Source: Anaerolineaceae bacterium (GTDB taxonomy: Bacteria; Chloroflexota; Anaerolineae; Anaerolineales; Anaerolineaceae). Taken from it: a stretch of 9,607 nt of DNA. Below are positions 1 to 6,786 of the stretch, one piece after another. The DNA is taken from positions 1-9,607 of the forward strand of contig JAGOIM010000047.1 of NCBI GenBank assembly GCA_017995665.1, written 5' to 3'. Made by a program: the position numbers and the translations under genes. The notes beneath the pieces were generated by a model. It made no database searches and was not told the origin of the DNA. It saw only the letters and a list, made by a program, of their open reading frames with translations. How positions within the stretch are numbered: position 1 is the stretch's first letter; each line of letters opens with the position of its first letter.

Positions 1-704
1 GCTATGTTGAATTAGCCGGGCCGAGCGCTTCGGAAGAAGTTGCAACCATTGCCAAACTATTTAGAAAACATGCTCCGGATTGTCTTTTCATCATTGACGG
101 GGCTCTTTCACGGAAATCTCAAGCCGGCTCAGGAAACAGCGAAGCGGTCATACTTGCCGTAAGCGCAGCAACCGCAACCGCACCGGAGGATTTGGCAGAG
201 AAAACCTCATTTGCCTTAAGCCTATTACAAGCTCCTCCAGTGGAAGCTGATTTAGAGGAAGAATTGGAGATGGCGATTCAAAAACATCCTGAGGCAAGGG
301 CAATCATTCTCGGAGAAGACAGCTGCAAGACATTGAATTTGCCGAATTTGGTTGGTTATGGGCAAGATATAGCCAAAGAACTTGAAAAAGGCAGTCATTG
401 TTTGTTCCTACGCGGTGCTGTTACTGAAATGGTTGTCAAAGAATTAATCAAATCCGAAAATTTTAGAAATATCACGCTGGTTGTTGAAGATGGCACGCGT
501 TTATTTATCAAGCCTGAAAGCTATCGCAAATTGCAATTTTTGAAAGTCAAACTTGCTGTCTTAGATCCTTTGGACGTTCGGTTGGTTTGCCTCAATCCAA
601 CCACAGGCAGCGGACAAGCCCAGGATCCCCTGCCCCTCTTGGAAGCTTTACGCGAAAAAATAACTGACATTCCGGTTCTCGACCTCGGACCGGCAAATGT
701 GTGA
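1..704 (+). CDS. kamB: Lysine 5,6-aminomutase accessory/reactivase subunit KamB (5' truncated)
   Basis: The reading frame is open from position 3 to the TGA at 702-704, giving about 233 residues with the N-terminus outside the window. A TTG at 192 could be called as a start. However, the upstream in-frame protein is coherent and contains the segment FIIDGALSRKSQAG near fragment residues 34-47, followed by an Ala-rich stretch, which I recall as typical of KamB-type proteins, so the gene begins before position 1. No Walker motif, signal peptide or membrane segment is visible. KamB is thought to act with the ATPase KamC in keeping the B12-dependent lysine 5,6-aminomutase active, for example by releasing damaged cobalamin; this is family knowledge and inference. 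The next gene begins 6 nt after the stop, and its ribosome binding site overlaps the end of this gene, so the two are probably translationally coupled. The identification rests mainly on position directly before kamC-kamD-kamE and on the DGALSRKS-like segment. Confidence 0.78.
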   Translation, partial: YVELAGPSASEEVATIAKLFRKHAPDCLFIIDGALSRKSQAGSGNSEAVILAVSAATATAPEDLAEKTSFALSLLQAPPVEADLEEELEMAIQKHPEARAIILGEDSCKTLNLPNLVGYGQDIAKELEKGSHCLFLRGAVTEMVVKELIKSENFRNITLVVEDGTRLFIKPESYRKLQFLKVKLAVLDPLDVRLVCLNPTTGSGQAQDPLPLLEALREKITDIPVLDLGPANV

Positions 705-710
705 GGAACT

Positions 711-2249
711 GTGCAACAATCATCGGTCATTATTACTACGGAATTATTAAATCAAGCTGGCTTACCGGAAGTTTTAGCCAATTGTTATTGCTATACCCCT
801 CAGGGGAATCGATTGAAGAATGAATTGCGCTATTATAAAAACGATACAAAGGCAGAATTGGTCGAGGAATTGAATGCTGTTAATGCGCTCCTTCCCTTAA
901 TGAAAGAAAACAGCCCTCAATTGATGGAAGGTTGGACGCAATTGGCAAGACTGCGTGAATTACGCGGCACTTTTAACTCCCTTGAACACGGCTCACTTTT
1001 AGATGAAACAGAATTCTTTGAAATCAAAAGCGCTCTGACAATTTTCAAACGAATTGGCAAACTCAGCCCAATTTTAGAAGCAGCCGGAGTCCATTTTGAA
1101 GATACATCGGAAGCTGCTCAGTTGTTGGAACCGAAAGGCAGAAGCACGCCTTCTTTTCACATTTACAGTGATTACTCACCTGCATTAGCTGAAATTCGAG
1201 AACGCAAAAAAGCTCTGGAACACGAAATCAGCCAGACCAGAGGACCGGAACGGAAAGCCCTGATTACGAAACGCGCAGTCATCACTGCTGAAGAATTTAA
1301 AGAGGAAGAGCAAATCCGGCGAATGTTGGGAAGTAAATTGTTAAACTGGCTTCCGGAGATGCAGCATAATGCCGAAGCTTGCGGTTTGCTTGATTTTCGC
1401 TTGGCAAAAGCTGATTTAGCCATGAGATGGAATGCTTCCTTGCCAACCTTAGTGGATGACGATCAGCCGACTATCATTGAAAACACCCGCCTTCCCCAGC
1501 TTGCCGAAAACCTTGAGTTGCAAGGCTTGGAATTTACCCCAATCTCGATTGAATTGCGAGATGGCACAACTGTCTTGAGCGGTGCCAACATGGGTGGAAA
1601 AAGTGTCGCCCTCAAAGCGGTATTTTTGGCAATTTTGATGACTCAGTTAGGTTATTTTCCGGTTTGCGAACGACTTGAAACGCCCCTTTACGATTTTTTG
1701 GCTTTTGAATCCAGCCATGATGGCGATATGTTACGCGGGCTTTCCTCATTTGGGCTTGAAGCAATCAAAATTCGCGATCACTACCGCCGAAGCAAAAAAG
1801 AACGCGGTTTAATCATTATGGACGAACCTTGCCGAGGCACTAATCCTGCCGAAGCTTCCGTGATTGTTCAAGCACTTTGCCAAACCTATGGAAAAACCAC
1901 GAACAGATTTTTTATCGCCACCCATTATCCGGTTATTCCTGAAAAAGGAATTCGTTTTTATCAGGTAAGAGGCATCCGGCCGGAAGCCTTGAAGGAAATG
2001 CCGGCTTATCAGGTCAAAACCCACTCAGATTTTGAAAATCATGATAAAAATGTGAGTGAAGGCCTGACAAAACAAGACCAACGCGAAGACATCGCTCGCG
2101 TTCGTAAAATTCAAAAACTAATGGATTATAGACTTGAAGAAATTAGTGGTACCCACACTGTCGCTTCGAGTGCAATCAAAATAGCTGAGTTGCTTGGTGT
2201 GGATGAGTCTCTCATTCATGAAATGAAAACAGCCTGGCGGGAGGATTAA
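711..2249 (+). CDS. kamC: MutS-like ATPase KamC, lysine 5,6-aminomutase reactivase subunit
   Basis: A 512-residue protein with a MutS-type C-terminal ATPase domain. The Walker A motif GANMGGKS is at residues 291-298. A signature-like LSSFGLE is near 344-350. The Walker B motif LIIMDEP is at about 367-373, followed by CRGT, which parallels the DE-x-GRGT of MutS, and an H-loop ATHYP has His405. The N-terminal part is helical and lever/core-like, and I see no mismatch-recognition F-x-E domain at the N-terminus. At 512 residues it is much shorter than the roughly 850 of MutS, so a DNA repair role is unlikely. In lysine-fermenting bacteria this protein always sits next to the aminomutase genes and is named as the ATPase of its reactivating factor. 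The start is GTG at 711, preceded by GAGGA at 703-707. The stop TAA shares its last base with the kamD ATG (TAATG), a sign of coupled translation. The ATPase fold is certain; the reactivase role is inferred from family and context. Confidence 0.88.
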   Translation: MQQSSVIITTELLNQAGLPEVLANCYCYTPQGNRLKNELRYYKNDTKAELVEELNAVNALLPLMKENSPQLMEGWTQLARLRELRGTFNSLEHGSLLDETEFFEIKSALTIFKRIGKLSPILEAAGVHFEDTSEAAQLLEPKGRSTPSFHIYSDYSPALAEIRERKKALEHEISQTRGPERKALITKRAVITAEEFKEEEQIRRMLGSKLLNWLPEMQHNAEACGLLDFRLAKADLAMRWNASLPTLVDDDQPTIIENTRLPQLAENLELQGLEFTPISIELRDGTTVLSGANMGGKSVALKAVFLAILMTQLGYFPVCERLETPLYDFLAFESSHDGDMLRGLSSFGLEAIKIRDHYRRSKKERGLIIMDEPCRGTNPAEASVIVQALCQTYGKTTNRFFIATHYPVIPEKGIRFYQVRGIRPEALKEMPAYQVKTHSDFENHDKNVSEGLTKQDQREDIARVRKIQKLMDYRLEEISGTHTVASSAIKIAELLGVDESLIHEMKTAWRED

Positions 2250-3859
2250 TGGCAGAACTTAAACTTGATTGGGAGAAAGTGAGTAAGGCTCGGGAAGCTG
2301 CCCGTTTGATCGCAGAAGACACAGTTAACTATACGCAACAATATACTACAACTACGGTTGAACGTTCTATCTGTCGCTTGCTTGGCATTGATGGGGTCGA
2401 TCCGATGGGCGTTCCCCTTCCCAACATCGTCGTGGAACATCTTTCAGATAAAAACATGTTGGGATATGGCGCTGCCTATTGGTTGGGTCAAGCCGCAATT
2501 GGTTTATCTAAGGATGTTCAAGAATTGGCCGAAATGGTTTCAAATGGTGAGCTTGACCTTACCCAAACTGATCCGGTTGATCCCTTCGAGATTCAACTTT
2601 GGGCAGAGAAAAAAGCAGAAGAAACGGTTGCTGTTATCCATCGTAATCGTCTCCTTCGTGAAGGACGATTGCGCGAACATGGCGATAAATCCGGTCCCCT
2701 GCTCTATGTGATTGTTGCAACCGGTAATATCTATCAGGACATCATCCAGGCTAAAGCCGCCGCCAAACAAGGCGCTGATGTGATTGCGGTCATTCGCACA
2801 ACCGGGCAAAGTTTACTCGATTACGTTCCTTTCGGCGCAACCACTGAAGGTTTTGGCGGAACGATGGCAACCCAGGAAAACTTCAGACTGATGCGGGAAG
2901 CTCTAGATGAAATCGGAGATGAGCTTGGTCGTTATATTCGGCTTTGTAACTATTGCTCCGGGCTTTGTATGCCGGAAATTGCGGTTATGGGTGCTTTGGA
3001 GCGTCTCGATGTTATGCTCAATGATGCCCTTTATGGCATTTTATTCCGTGATATCAACATGCAGCGCACTTTAATTGATCAATCTTTCTCGCGTTTGGTC
3101 AACGGAGCCGCAGGTGTCATCATCAACACCGGAGAAGACAATTATCTGACCACCGCCGATGCTTACGAAGAAGCTCATACTGTTCTGGCTTCCCAATTTA
3201 TTAATGAACAATTTGCCTTGCTGGCGGGTGTACCCGAAGAGCAAATGGGACTTGGACATGCCTTTGAGATGAATCCTGAATTGCACAATGCTTTTCTATA
3301 TGAATATGCTCAGGCTCAAATGGCAAGACAAATCTTCCCCAAAGCGCCTTTGAAATATATGCCCCCTACCAAGTTCAAAACCGGCGATATCTTCAAAGGA
3401 CATGTTCAGGACACGCTTTTTAACATCGTAACGGTTATCAGTCATCAACGCATTCACCTTTTGGGTATGTTGACCGAAGCGATTCACACCCCCTTTATGG
3501 CTGACCGGGCCCTTTCAATTGCTAATGCACGCTACATTGCTAACAGTTTTGCTGATTTTGGCGATGACATTGATTTCCGCCCGGGTGGAATCATGGAACA
3601 ACGAGCTAACGAAGTGCTCGATCTGGCGCTTGACCTGTTGGTGAATATTCGTCGCGACGGGCTATTCCGAACGCTTGAAGAAGGACGTTTCGCAGGTATT
3701 AAACGACCTTTTGAAGGCGGGAAAGGCTTAGCCGGGGTTGTTTCTAAAGAAGAACAATACTTCAATCCATTTATTGAACCGCTTTGGGAAGAATCACGCG
3801 AAGGCTCCGAACGGTATCATCAGGCAAAGAAAATGGCGGAAGGAGCGAGAGATGAGTAG
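2249..3859 (+). CDS. kamD: Lysine 5,6-aminomutase, alpha (large, TIM-barrel) subunit
   Basis: A 536-residue cytoplasmic subunit, against about 516 in the Clostridium sticklandii enzyme. It pairs with KamE to move the terminal amino group of L-beta-lysine or D-lysine from C6 to C5 using adenosylcobalamin and PLP. Residues that line the active site in the sticklandii structure (Arg184, Ser189, Ser238, Tyr263, Arg268, Asp298, Lys370, numbering from memory) all have identical counterparts here displaced by one: Arg183, Ser188, Ser237, Tyr262, Arg267, Asp297 and Lys369. This strongly supports a functional true lysine aminomutase. A Cys-containing stretch NYCSGLCMPE lies at 234-243. The start ATG at 2249 has GGAGG at 2240-2244, four bases upstream, and overlaps the kamC stop by one base. 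The 3' end overlaps kamE by 8 nt, which fits 1:1 subunit synthesis. The modestly longer length lies mainly in a charged C-terminal tail. D-ornithine 4,5-aminomutase is less likely because that enzyme fuses its catalytic domains differently. Confidence 0.96.
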   Translation: MAELKLDWEKVSKAREAARLIAEDTVNYTQQYTTTTVERSICRLLGIDGVDPMGVPLPNIVVEHLSDKNMLGYGAAYWLGQAAIGLSKDVQELAEMVSNGELDLTQTDPVDPFEIQLWAEKKAEETVAVIHRNRLLREGRLREHGDKSGPLLYVIVATGNIYQDIIQAKAAAKQGADVIAVIRTTGQSLLDYVPFGATTEGFGGTMATQENFRLMREALDEIGDELGRYIRLCNYCSGLCMPEIAVMGALERLDVMLNDALYGILFRDINMQRTLIDQSFSRLVNGAAGVIINTGEDNYLTTADAYEEAHTVLASQFINEQFALLAGVPEEQMGLGHAFEMNPELHNAFLYEYAQAQMARQIFPKAPLKYMPPTKFKTGDIFKGHVQDTLFNIVTVISHQRIHLLGMLTEAIHTPFMADRALSIANARYIANSFADFGDDIDFRPGGIMEQRANEVLDLALDLLVNIRRDGLFRTLEEGRFAGIKRPFEGGKGLAGVVSKEEQYFNPFIEPLWEESREGSERYHQAKKMAEGARDE

Positions 3860-4643
3860 CGGATTATATTCAACCAAAAAAGCCGATTTTGACACAAATC
3901 TGGACCTCACCCAGCTGAAGCCTTATGGCGACACGATGAACGATGGCAAAGTTCAGATCTCTTTCACACTGCCGGTTGCAGATAACGAAGTGGCAGTTGA
4001 AAGCGCACGTTTATTAGCGCTGAAGATGGGTTTGGAAGAACCAAACGTTGCCTACCACGGCTCGCTCGATAAGAATTTTACTTTTTTTGTGGTCTATGGC
4101 AGTCTTAGTCATACTATTGACTATACGCAAGTTCACGTAGAAGCAGTAGATGTCGATGTAATGTCGATGGAAGAAACCGATTTTTTCATTCAACAAAATT
4201 TTGGCCGCAAAATTAAAGTGATTGGTGCCAGTACCGGAACCGACGCCCATACGGTTGGCATTGATGCCATCTTAAATATGAAAGGCTATGCCGGTCACTA
4301 TGGTTTAGAGCGTTACAAAATGATTGAATCAATTAACCTTGGAAGTCAGGTTTTGAATGAAGATTTCATTCGTAAGGCTGTTGAATTTGACGCCGATGTC
4401 TTGTTGGTTTCTCAAACAGTCACCCAAAAGAACGTCCACATTCAAAATTTGACGGAACTGGTTGAACTTTTGGAGGCAGAAGGCTTGCGTAAACGCTTTT
4501 TGCTGATCATTGGCGGGCCTCGGATTACCCACGAACTCGCTAAAGAATTAGGTGCAGATGCCGGTTTTGGACCGGGGAAATATGCTGATGACGTCGCCAG
4601 CTTTTTCTGTCAAGAATTGTTAGCGCGTAAGCAACAAAATTAA
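3852..4643 (+). CDS. kamE: Lysine 5,6-aminomutase, beta (cobalamin/PLP-binding) subunit
   Basis: A 263-residue subunit carrying both cofactor attachment sites of the aminomutase. The base-off/His-on cobalamin motif D-x-H-x-x-G is present as Asp131-Ala-His133-Thr-Val-Gly136, with His133 expected to coordinate cobalt. Lys144, in LNMKG, is at exactly the position of the PLP-binding Lys144 of the Clostridium sticklandii enzyme. A Rossmann-like B12 domain follows, with the IIGGPR strand-loop at 219-224 and AGFGPG at 237-242. The N-terminal 110 residues form the dimerisation and PLP-contacting domain. An in-frame ATG at 3738 would add 38 residues lying within kamD coding sequence; I reject it because the ATG at 3852 has an AGGAG ribosome binding site at 3841-3845 and gives the family length of about 262. 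The gene overlaps kamD by 8 nt and is followed 19 nt later by atoD. Both catalytic residues are intact, so the enzyme should be active. Confidence 0.97.
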   Translation: MSSGLYSTKKADFDTNLDLTQLKPYGDTMNDGKVQISFTLPVADNEVAVESARLLALKMGLEEPNVAYHGSLDKNFTFFVVYGSLSHTIDYTQVHVEAVDVDVMSMEETDFFIQQNFGRKIKVIGASTGTDAHTVGIDAILNMKGYAGHYGLERYKMIESINLGSQVLNEDFIRKAVEFDADVLLVSQTVTQKNVHIQNLTELVELLEAEGLRKRFLLIIGGPRITHELAKELGADAGFGPGKYADDVASFFCQELLARKQQN

Positions 4644-4662
4644 CTAGGAAGGTAACACAACT

Positions 4663-5319
4663 ATGGATAAATTGATTAGTATGCACGATGCCGTAAATCT
4701 TGTCCGTGATGGAGACACAATCATGGTCGGTGGCTTTTTAGCCGTCGGTACTCCGGATCGCCTGATTGATGCATTAATCGAAAAAGGGGTAAAAGACCTT
4801 ACCCTGATTTGTAACGACACTGGTTTTGTTGATCGCGGTGTTGGCAAGATGGTAGTTGCGAAGATGTTTAAGAAAATCTATGCTTCCCATGTCGGCACCA
4901 ACAAAGAGACCGGTCGTCAGCTGCTTGAAGGCGAAACAGAGGTCGTTTTGGTTCCCCAAGGTACACTCATTGAGCAAATCCGAGCAGGTGGTTTTGGCTT
5001 GGGTGGTGTTTTGACCAAAACCGGACTTGGCACTGCAGTCGAAGAAGGCAAGGATATCGTCGAAATAGACGGAGAGAAATATCTTCTCGAAAAACCGATG
5101 CGGGCAAACATCGCTTTACTCTATGCTGAAAAAGCAGACGTCAAAGGCAACCTCACCTTCCATGGTGCCACCCGAAACTTCAACACATACATGGGTGCTG
5201 CTGCGGATATTTCGATTGTTGAAGCCAAAGAAGTCGTCCCTCTCGGAGGGATTAGCCAGGATGATGTGGTAGTCCCCGGCGTATTTGTTAATCATATTAT
5301 TGATGGAGCGAAACTATGA
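4663..5319 (+). CDS. atoD: Acetoacetate/butyrate CoA-transferase, alpha subunit (family I)
   Basis: A 218-residue alpha subunit of a family I CoA-transferase. The N-terminal signature DGDTIMVGGFLAVGTPD (about residues 18-34) matches the subunit-A pattern around GGF-x3-G-x-P. Further conserved segments are the Gly-rich GGFGLGGVLTKTGLG and the C-terminal LGGISQDDVVVPGVFV. In lysine fermentation the transferase takes CoA from butyryl-CoA (or acetyl-CoA) and puts it on acetoacetate made by the Kce cleavage enzyme, which releases butyrate and saves the thioester. The start ATG has AGGAAGG at 4646-4652, ten bases upstream, a slightly long spacing. The stop overlaps the atoA start in ATGA, so translation is coupled. 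The gene sits 19 nt after kamE with no room for a promoter, so it belongs to the kam operon. The family is certain. The preferred acyl donor is inferred from context; acetate, butyrate and 3-oxoacid variants share these motifs. Confidence 0.95.
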   Translation: MDKLISMHDAVNLVRDGDTIMVGGFLAVGTPDRLIDALIEKGVKDLTLICNDTGFVDRGVGKMVVAKMFKKIYASHVGTNKETGRQLLEGETEVVLVPQGTLIEQIRAGGFGLGGVLTKTGLGTAVEEGKDIVEIDGEKYLLEKPMRANIALLYAEKADVKGNLTFHGATRNFNTYMGAAADISIVEAKEVVPLGGISQDDVVVPGVFVNHIIDGAKL

Positions 5320-5975
5320 TGGATAAGCAACAAACTCAAGAATTTATTGCCCGACGCGTGGCAATGGAGCTGCAAGACGGTGATTTGGTCAATTTGGGAA
5401 TTGGCTTACCCACTTTGGTCGCAAATTTTATCCCCGAGGGCCGCGATGTCTTCCTCCAATCCGAAAACGGTTTTATCGGCGTAGGTCCCGCCCCTGAAGA
5501 AGATGAAATTGACCCCTGCATAGCCAATGCCGGAGCAATGCCCGTTACCATCGTGCCCGGTGGCAGCTTTTTTGACAGTGCTGTCTCTTTCGGCATTATT
5601 CGCGGCGGACATGTTAACACAACCGTTTTGGGTGCCTTGCAAGTTGCCGAAAACGGAGATATCGCCAATTACATGATTCCGGGCAAGATGGTTCCTGGTA
5701 TGGGCGGTGCAATGGATTTGCTCAGTGGCGCAAAGAAAGTAATTGTCGCCATGGAGCATACCGCTAAGGGAGCACATAAACTGCTCAAGAAATGCACCTT
5801 GCCCCTGACAGCTGTGAGCGCTGTCGATTTGATTGTTACCGAAATGGGTGTCATTGAAGTAACCGACAAAGGCTTTGTTTTAATTGAGTACAACCCGGAT
5901 TTTTCGCTTGAGGAGATTCATAACGCTACCGGCGCTGATTTGATCATTAGCCAGAGTTTGAAGCCGATGGTTTAG
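5316..5975 (+). CDS. atoA: Acetoacetate/butyrate CoA-transferase, beta (catalytic) subunit
   Basis: A 219-residue beta subunit partnering AtoD. The catalytic glutamate of family I CoA-transferases lies in the SENG motif and is seen here as Glu50 in LQSENGFIGVGP (residues 48-58). The following G-V-G-P forms the loop near the CoA thioester. Other typical stretches are NLGIGLPTLVANFIP (26-40), the Gly-rich MVPGMGGAMDL and VAMEHTAKG. The two ATG codons at 5316 and 5319 are both possible starts; the first overlaps the atoD stop in ATGA and was chosen for that coupling, with GGAG at 5305-5308 as ribosome binding site. This is the last gene of the kam-ato operon: the stop at 5973-5975 is followed 21 nt later by a strong hairpin. 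Together AtoDA should activate acetoacetate and release butyrate or acetate as an end product. The substrate range is inferred from the neighbours. Confidence 0.95.
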   Translation: MMDKQQTQEFIARRVAMELQDGDLVNLGIGLPTLVANFIPEGRDVFLQSENGFIGVGPAPEEDEIDPCIANAGAMPVTIVPGGSFFDSAVSFGIIRGGHVNTTVLGALQVAENGDIANYMIPGKMVPGMGGAMDLLSGAKKVIVAMEHTAKGAHKLLKKCTLPLTAVSAVDLIVTEMGVIEVTDKGFVLIEYNPDFSLEEIHNATGADLIISQSLKPMV

Positions 5976-5996
5976 CCTCGGTAATTTGGTAATAAA

Positions 5997-6033
5997 AACA
6001 GGAGAGCTGCACTAGAACCACAGCTCTCCTGTT
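5997..6033. terminator. Bidirectional hairpin terminator between convergent operons
   Basis: A perfect 13-bp inverted repeat with arms at 5997-6009 and 6021-6033 (left arm AACAGGAGAGCTG) encloses an 11-nt loop. Read on the minus strand the stem runs into TTTTTATTA, a good T-tract for ending the methyltransferase transcript. On the plus strand only a weak TTATTATGT follows, so it probably also ends or protects the kam-ato mRNA, though with a poorer T-tract. It lies between two convergent stop codons. Confidence 0.88.
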
Positions 6034-6054
6034 ATTATGTATCTACGAGTGTTC

Positions 6055-6663
6055 TTATTTTGTTGCAGTCAAGCACATCCACTTTTTTGTTTCGTGATGA
6101 AAGACCTGAGCCGAGTGAAAGCCTGTTCTGAGAAGTAAATCCTTAATATCCTCACCTCTATGGATAACCATCCCATCAATTCGGTCAGTCCAGCTGGTAT
6201 CAGTCGGATCGTCTTCTTCGCAAACAATCAAAAGTTTTCCCCCTGATTTTAAGACTCTCTTGATTTCAATAAATGCAACCTCTAAATCAGGCCAGAAGAA
6301 GATGGTTTCAAAACCTGTGATTGCATCGAGACTGTTATCAGTATAAGACAATGCCGCAACATCGCCCTGCTGAATTGTTGAACGGCTTCCGAGATATTTT
6401 TTATTTACTTTTTTACTAAAATTGATACTTTCAATTGAAACATCAAGCCCATCAACGATACTATCAGGAATTTCTTTCAACATCTTTGCTATATTTGCCC
6501 CTCCCCCACAACCAATGTCCAATATATGAGAACCGGGTTCAAAAGACATATGCGAAAGACCCCATGCTGCCAATTTTTCATGTCCAAAGTTCATCCCGCG
6601 AAGCATCATTTTTCCCAGAAATCCAACCGGTTTTGCAGTGTTTTGAAAATATTTATTAAACAT
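6055..6663 (-). CDS. Class I SAM-dependent methyltransferase, unknown substrate
   Basis: A 202-residue cytoplasmic Rossmann-fold methyltransferase. Motif I is HILDIGCGGGANI at residues 46-58. The acidic residue that binds the SAM ribose is probably Asp74 in DGLDVS. Motif II QGDVAALSYTDNSLD is at 99-113, and a strand GGKLLIVCEE is at 141-150. The N-terminal 40 residues, with KPVGFLGKMMLRGMNFGHEK, belong to a set of small stand-alone methyltransferases whose substrate I do not know. No signal peptide or membrane segment is seen. The ATG at 6663 has AAAGGA at 6678-6673 as ribosome binding site, nine bases upstream. The gene has its own promoter with a palindrome resembling metal-repressor sites, and it sits between the etf terminator and the bidirectional hairpin, so it is a single-gene unit. 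Nothing links it to lysine fermentation. Its DNA looks more A+T-rich than its neighbours by eye, which could hint at separate ancestry, but I did not compute this. A ubiE-like quinone role is possible but unsupported. Confidence 0.9.
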   Translation of the reverse strand: MFNKYFQNTAKPVGFLGKMMLRGMNFGHEKLAAWGLSHMSFEPGSHILDIGCGGGANIAKMLKEIPDSIVDGLDVSIESINFSKKVNKKYLGSRSTIQQGDVAALSYTDNSLDAITGFETIFFWPDLEVAFIEIKRVLKSGGKLLIVCEEDDPTDTSWTDRIDGMVIHRGEDIKDLLLRTGFHSAQVFHHETKKWMCLTATK

Positions 6664-6682
6664 ATGAATGTGTCCTTTAATA

Positions 6683-6698
6683 GTTAGGTATGCCTAAC
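6683..6698 (-). promoter_or_regulatory. Palindromic operator resembling DtxR/MntR/IdeR-family sites
   Basis: On the minus strand GTTAGGCATACCTAAC has perfect 6-bp arms (GTTAGG/CCTAAC) around a 4-base centre. The TTAGG...CCTAA half-sites resemble those bound by iron- or manganese-dependent repressors of the DtxR family. The site directly abuts the -10 box and would cover the transcription start, a typical repressor position. The regulator itself is not in the window. The family assignment is from recalled consensus only. Confidence 0.55.
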
Positions 6699-6727
6699 AT
6701 TATATCATCAGGTTTAAAAATGAGATA
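6699..6727 (-). promoter_or_regulatory. Promoter of the methyltransferase gene
   Basis: A perfect TATAAT -10 box lies on the minus strand at 6704-6699. The -35 region at 17-18 bp spacing is weak (TTATCT or TATCTC around 6722-6728) and falls in the T-tract end of the upstream etf terminator. The -10 box lies 36 nt upstream of the ATG, leaving a short leader that contains the palindrome and the ribosome binding site. The weak -35 may mean an activator is needed or that the promoter is intrinsically modest. Confidence 0.6.
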
Positions 6728-6758
6728 AAAAAAGCCGGCTTCTGTGACGAAACCGGCT
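6727..6758 (-). terminator. Rho-independent terminator of the acyl-CoA dehydrogenase-etfBA operon
   Basis: Read on the minus strand, AGCCGG (6758-6753) pairs with CCGGCT (6738-6733). The stem is extended by a further 3 bp after one A-C mismatch, with a 6-nt loop at 6748-6743. The stem runs directly into seven T residues (6733-6727). It starts about 28 nt after the etfA stop codon and separates etfA from the methyltransferase promoter. Confidence 0.9.
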
Positions 6759-6786
6759 ATTTGGCATTTACCTGGATCTTGTTAAA

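Noticed and set aside
192..704. TTG at 192 as the start of a short 170-residue KamB
   Set aside because: The same frame is open to the window edge and encodes coherent protein, including DGALSRKSQAG, so the gene starts outside the window.
711..2249. KamC as a MutS mismatch-repair protein
   Set aside because: It is too short, has no visible mismatch-recognition domain, and is embedded in the aminomutase operon.
3738..3851. N-terminal extension of KamE from an ATG at 3738
   Set aside because: It lies wholly in kamD coding sequence. The ATG at 3852 has a good AGGAG site and yields the family length, with His133 and Lys144 in register.
4644..4662. Separate promoter for atoDA in the kamE-atoD gap
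   Set aside because: The gap is 19 nt and mostly occupied by the ribosome binding site, and no -10/-35 pair is visible in it.
5237..5251. TCCCTC/GAGGGA hairpin in atoD
   Set aside because: It is short (6-bp stem), encodes the conserved PLGGI segment and has no T-tract, so it is likely coincidental.
6435..6659. Plus-strand frame of 74 residues opposite the methyltransferase
   Set aside because: It is antisense to a clear Rossmann methyltransferase, has no recognisable motif, and its content is a reflection of the real gene.
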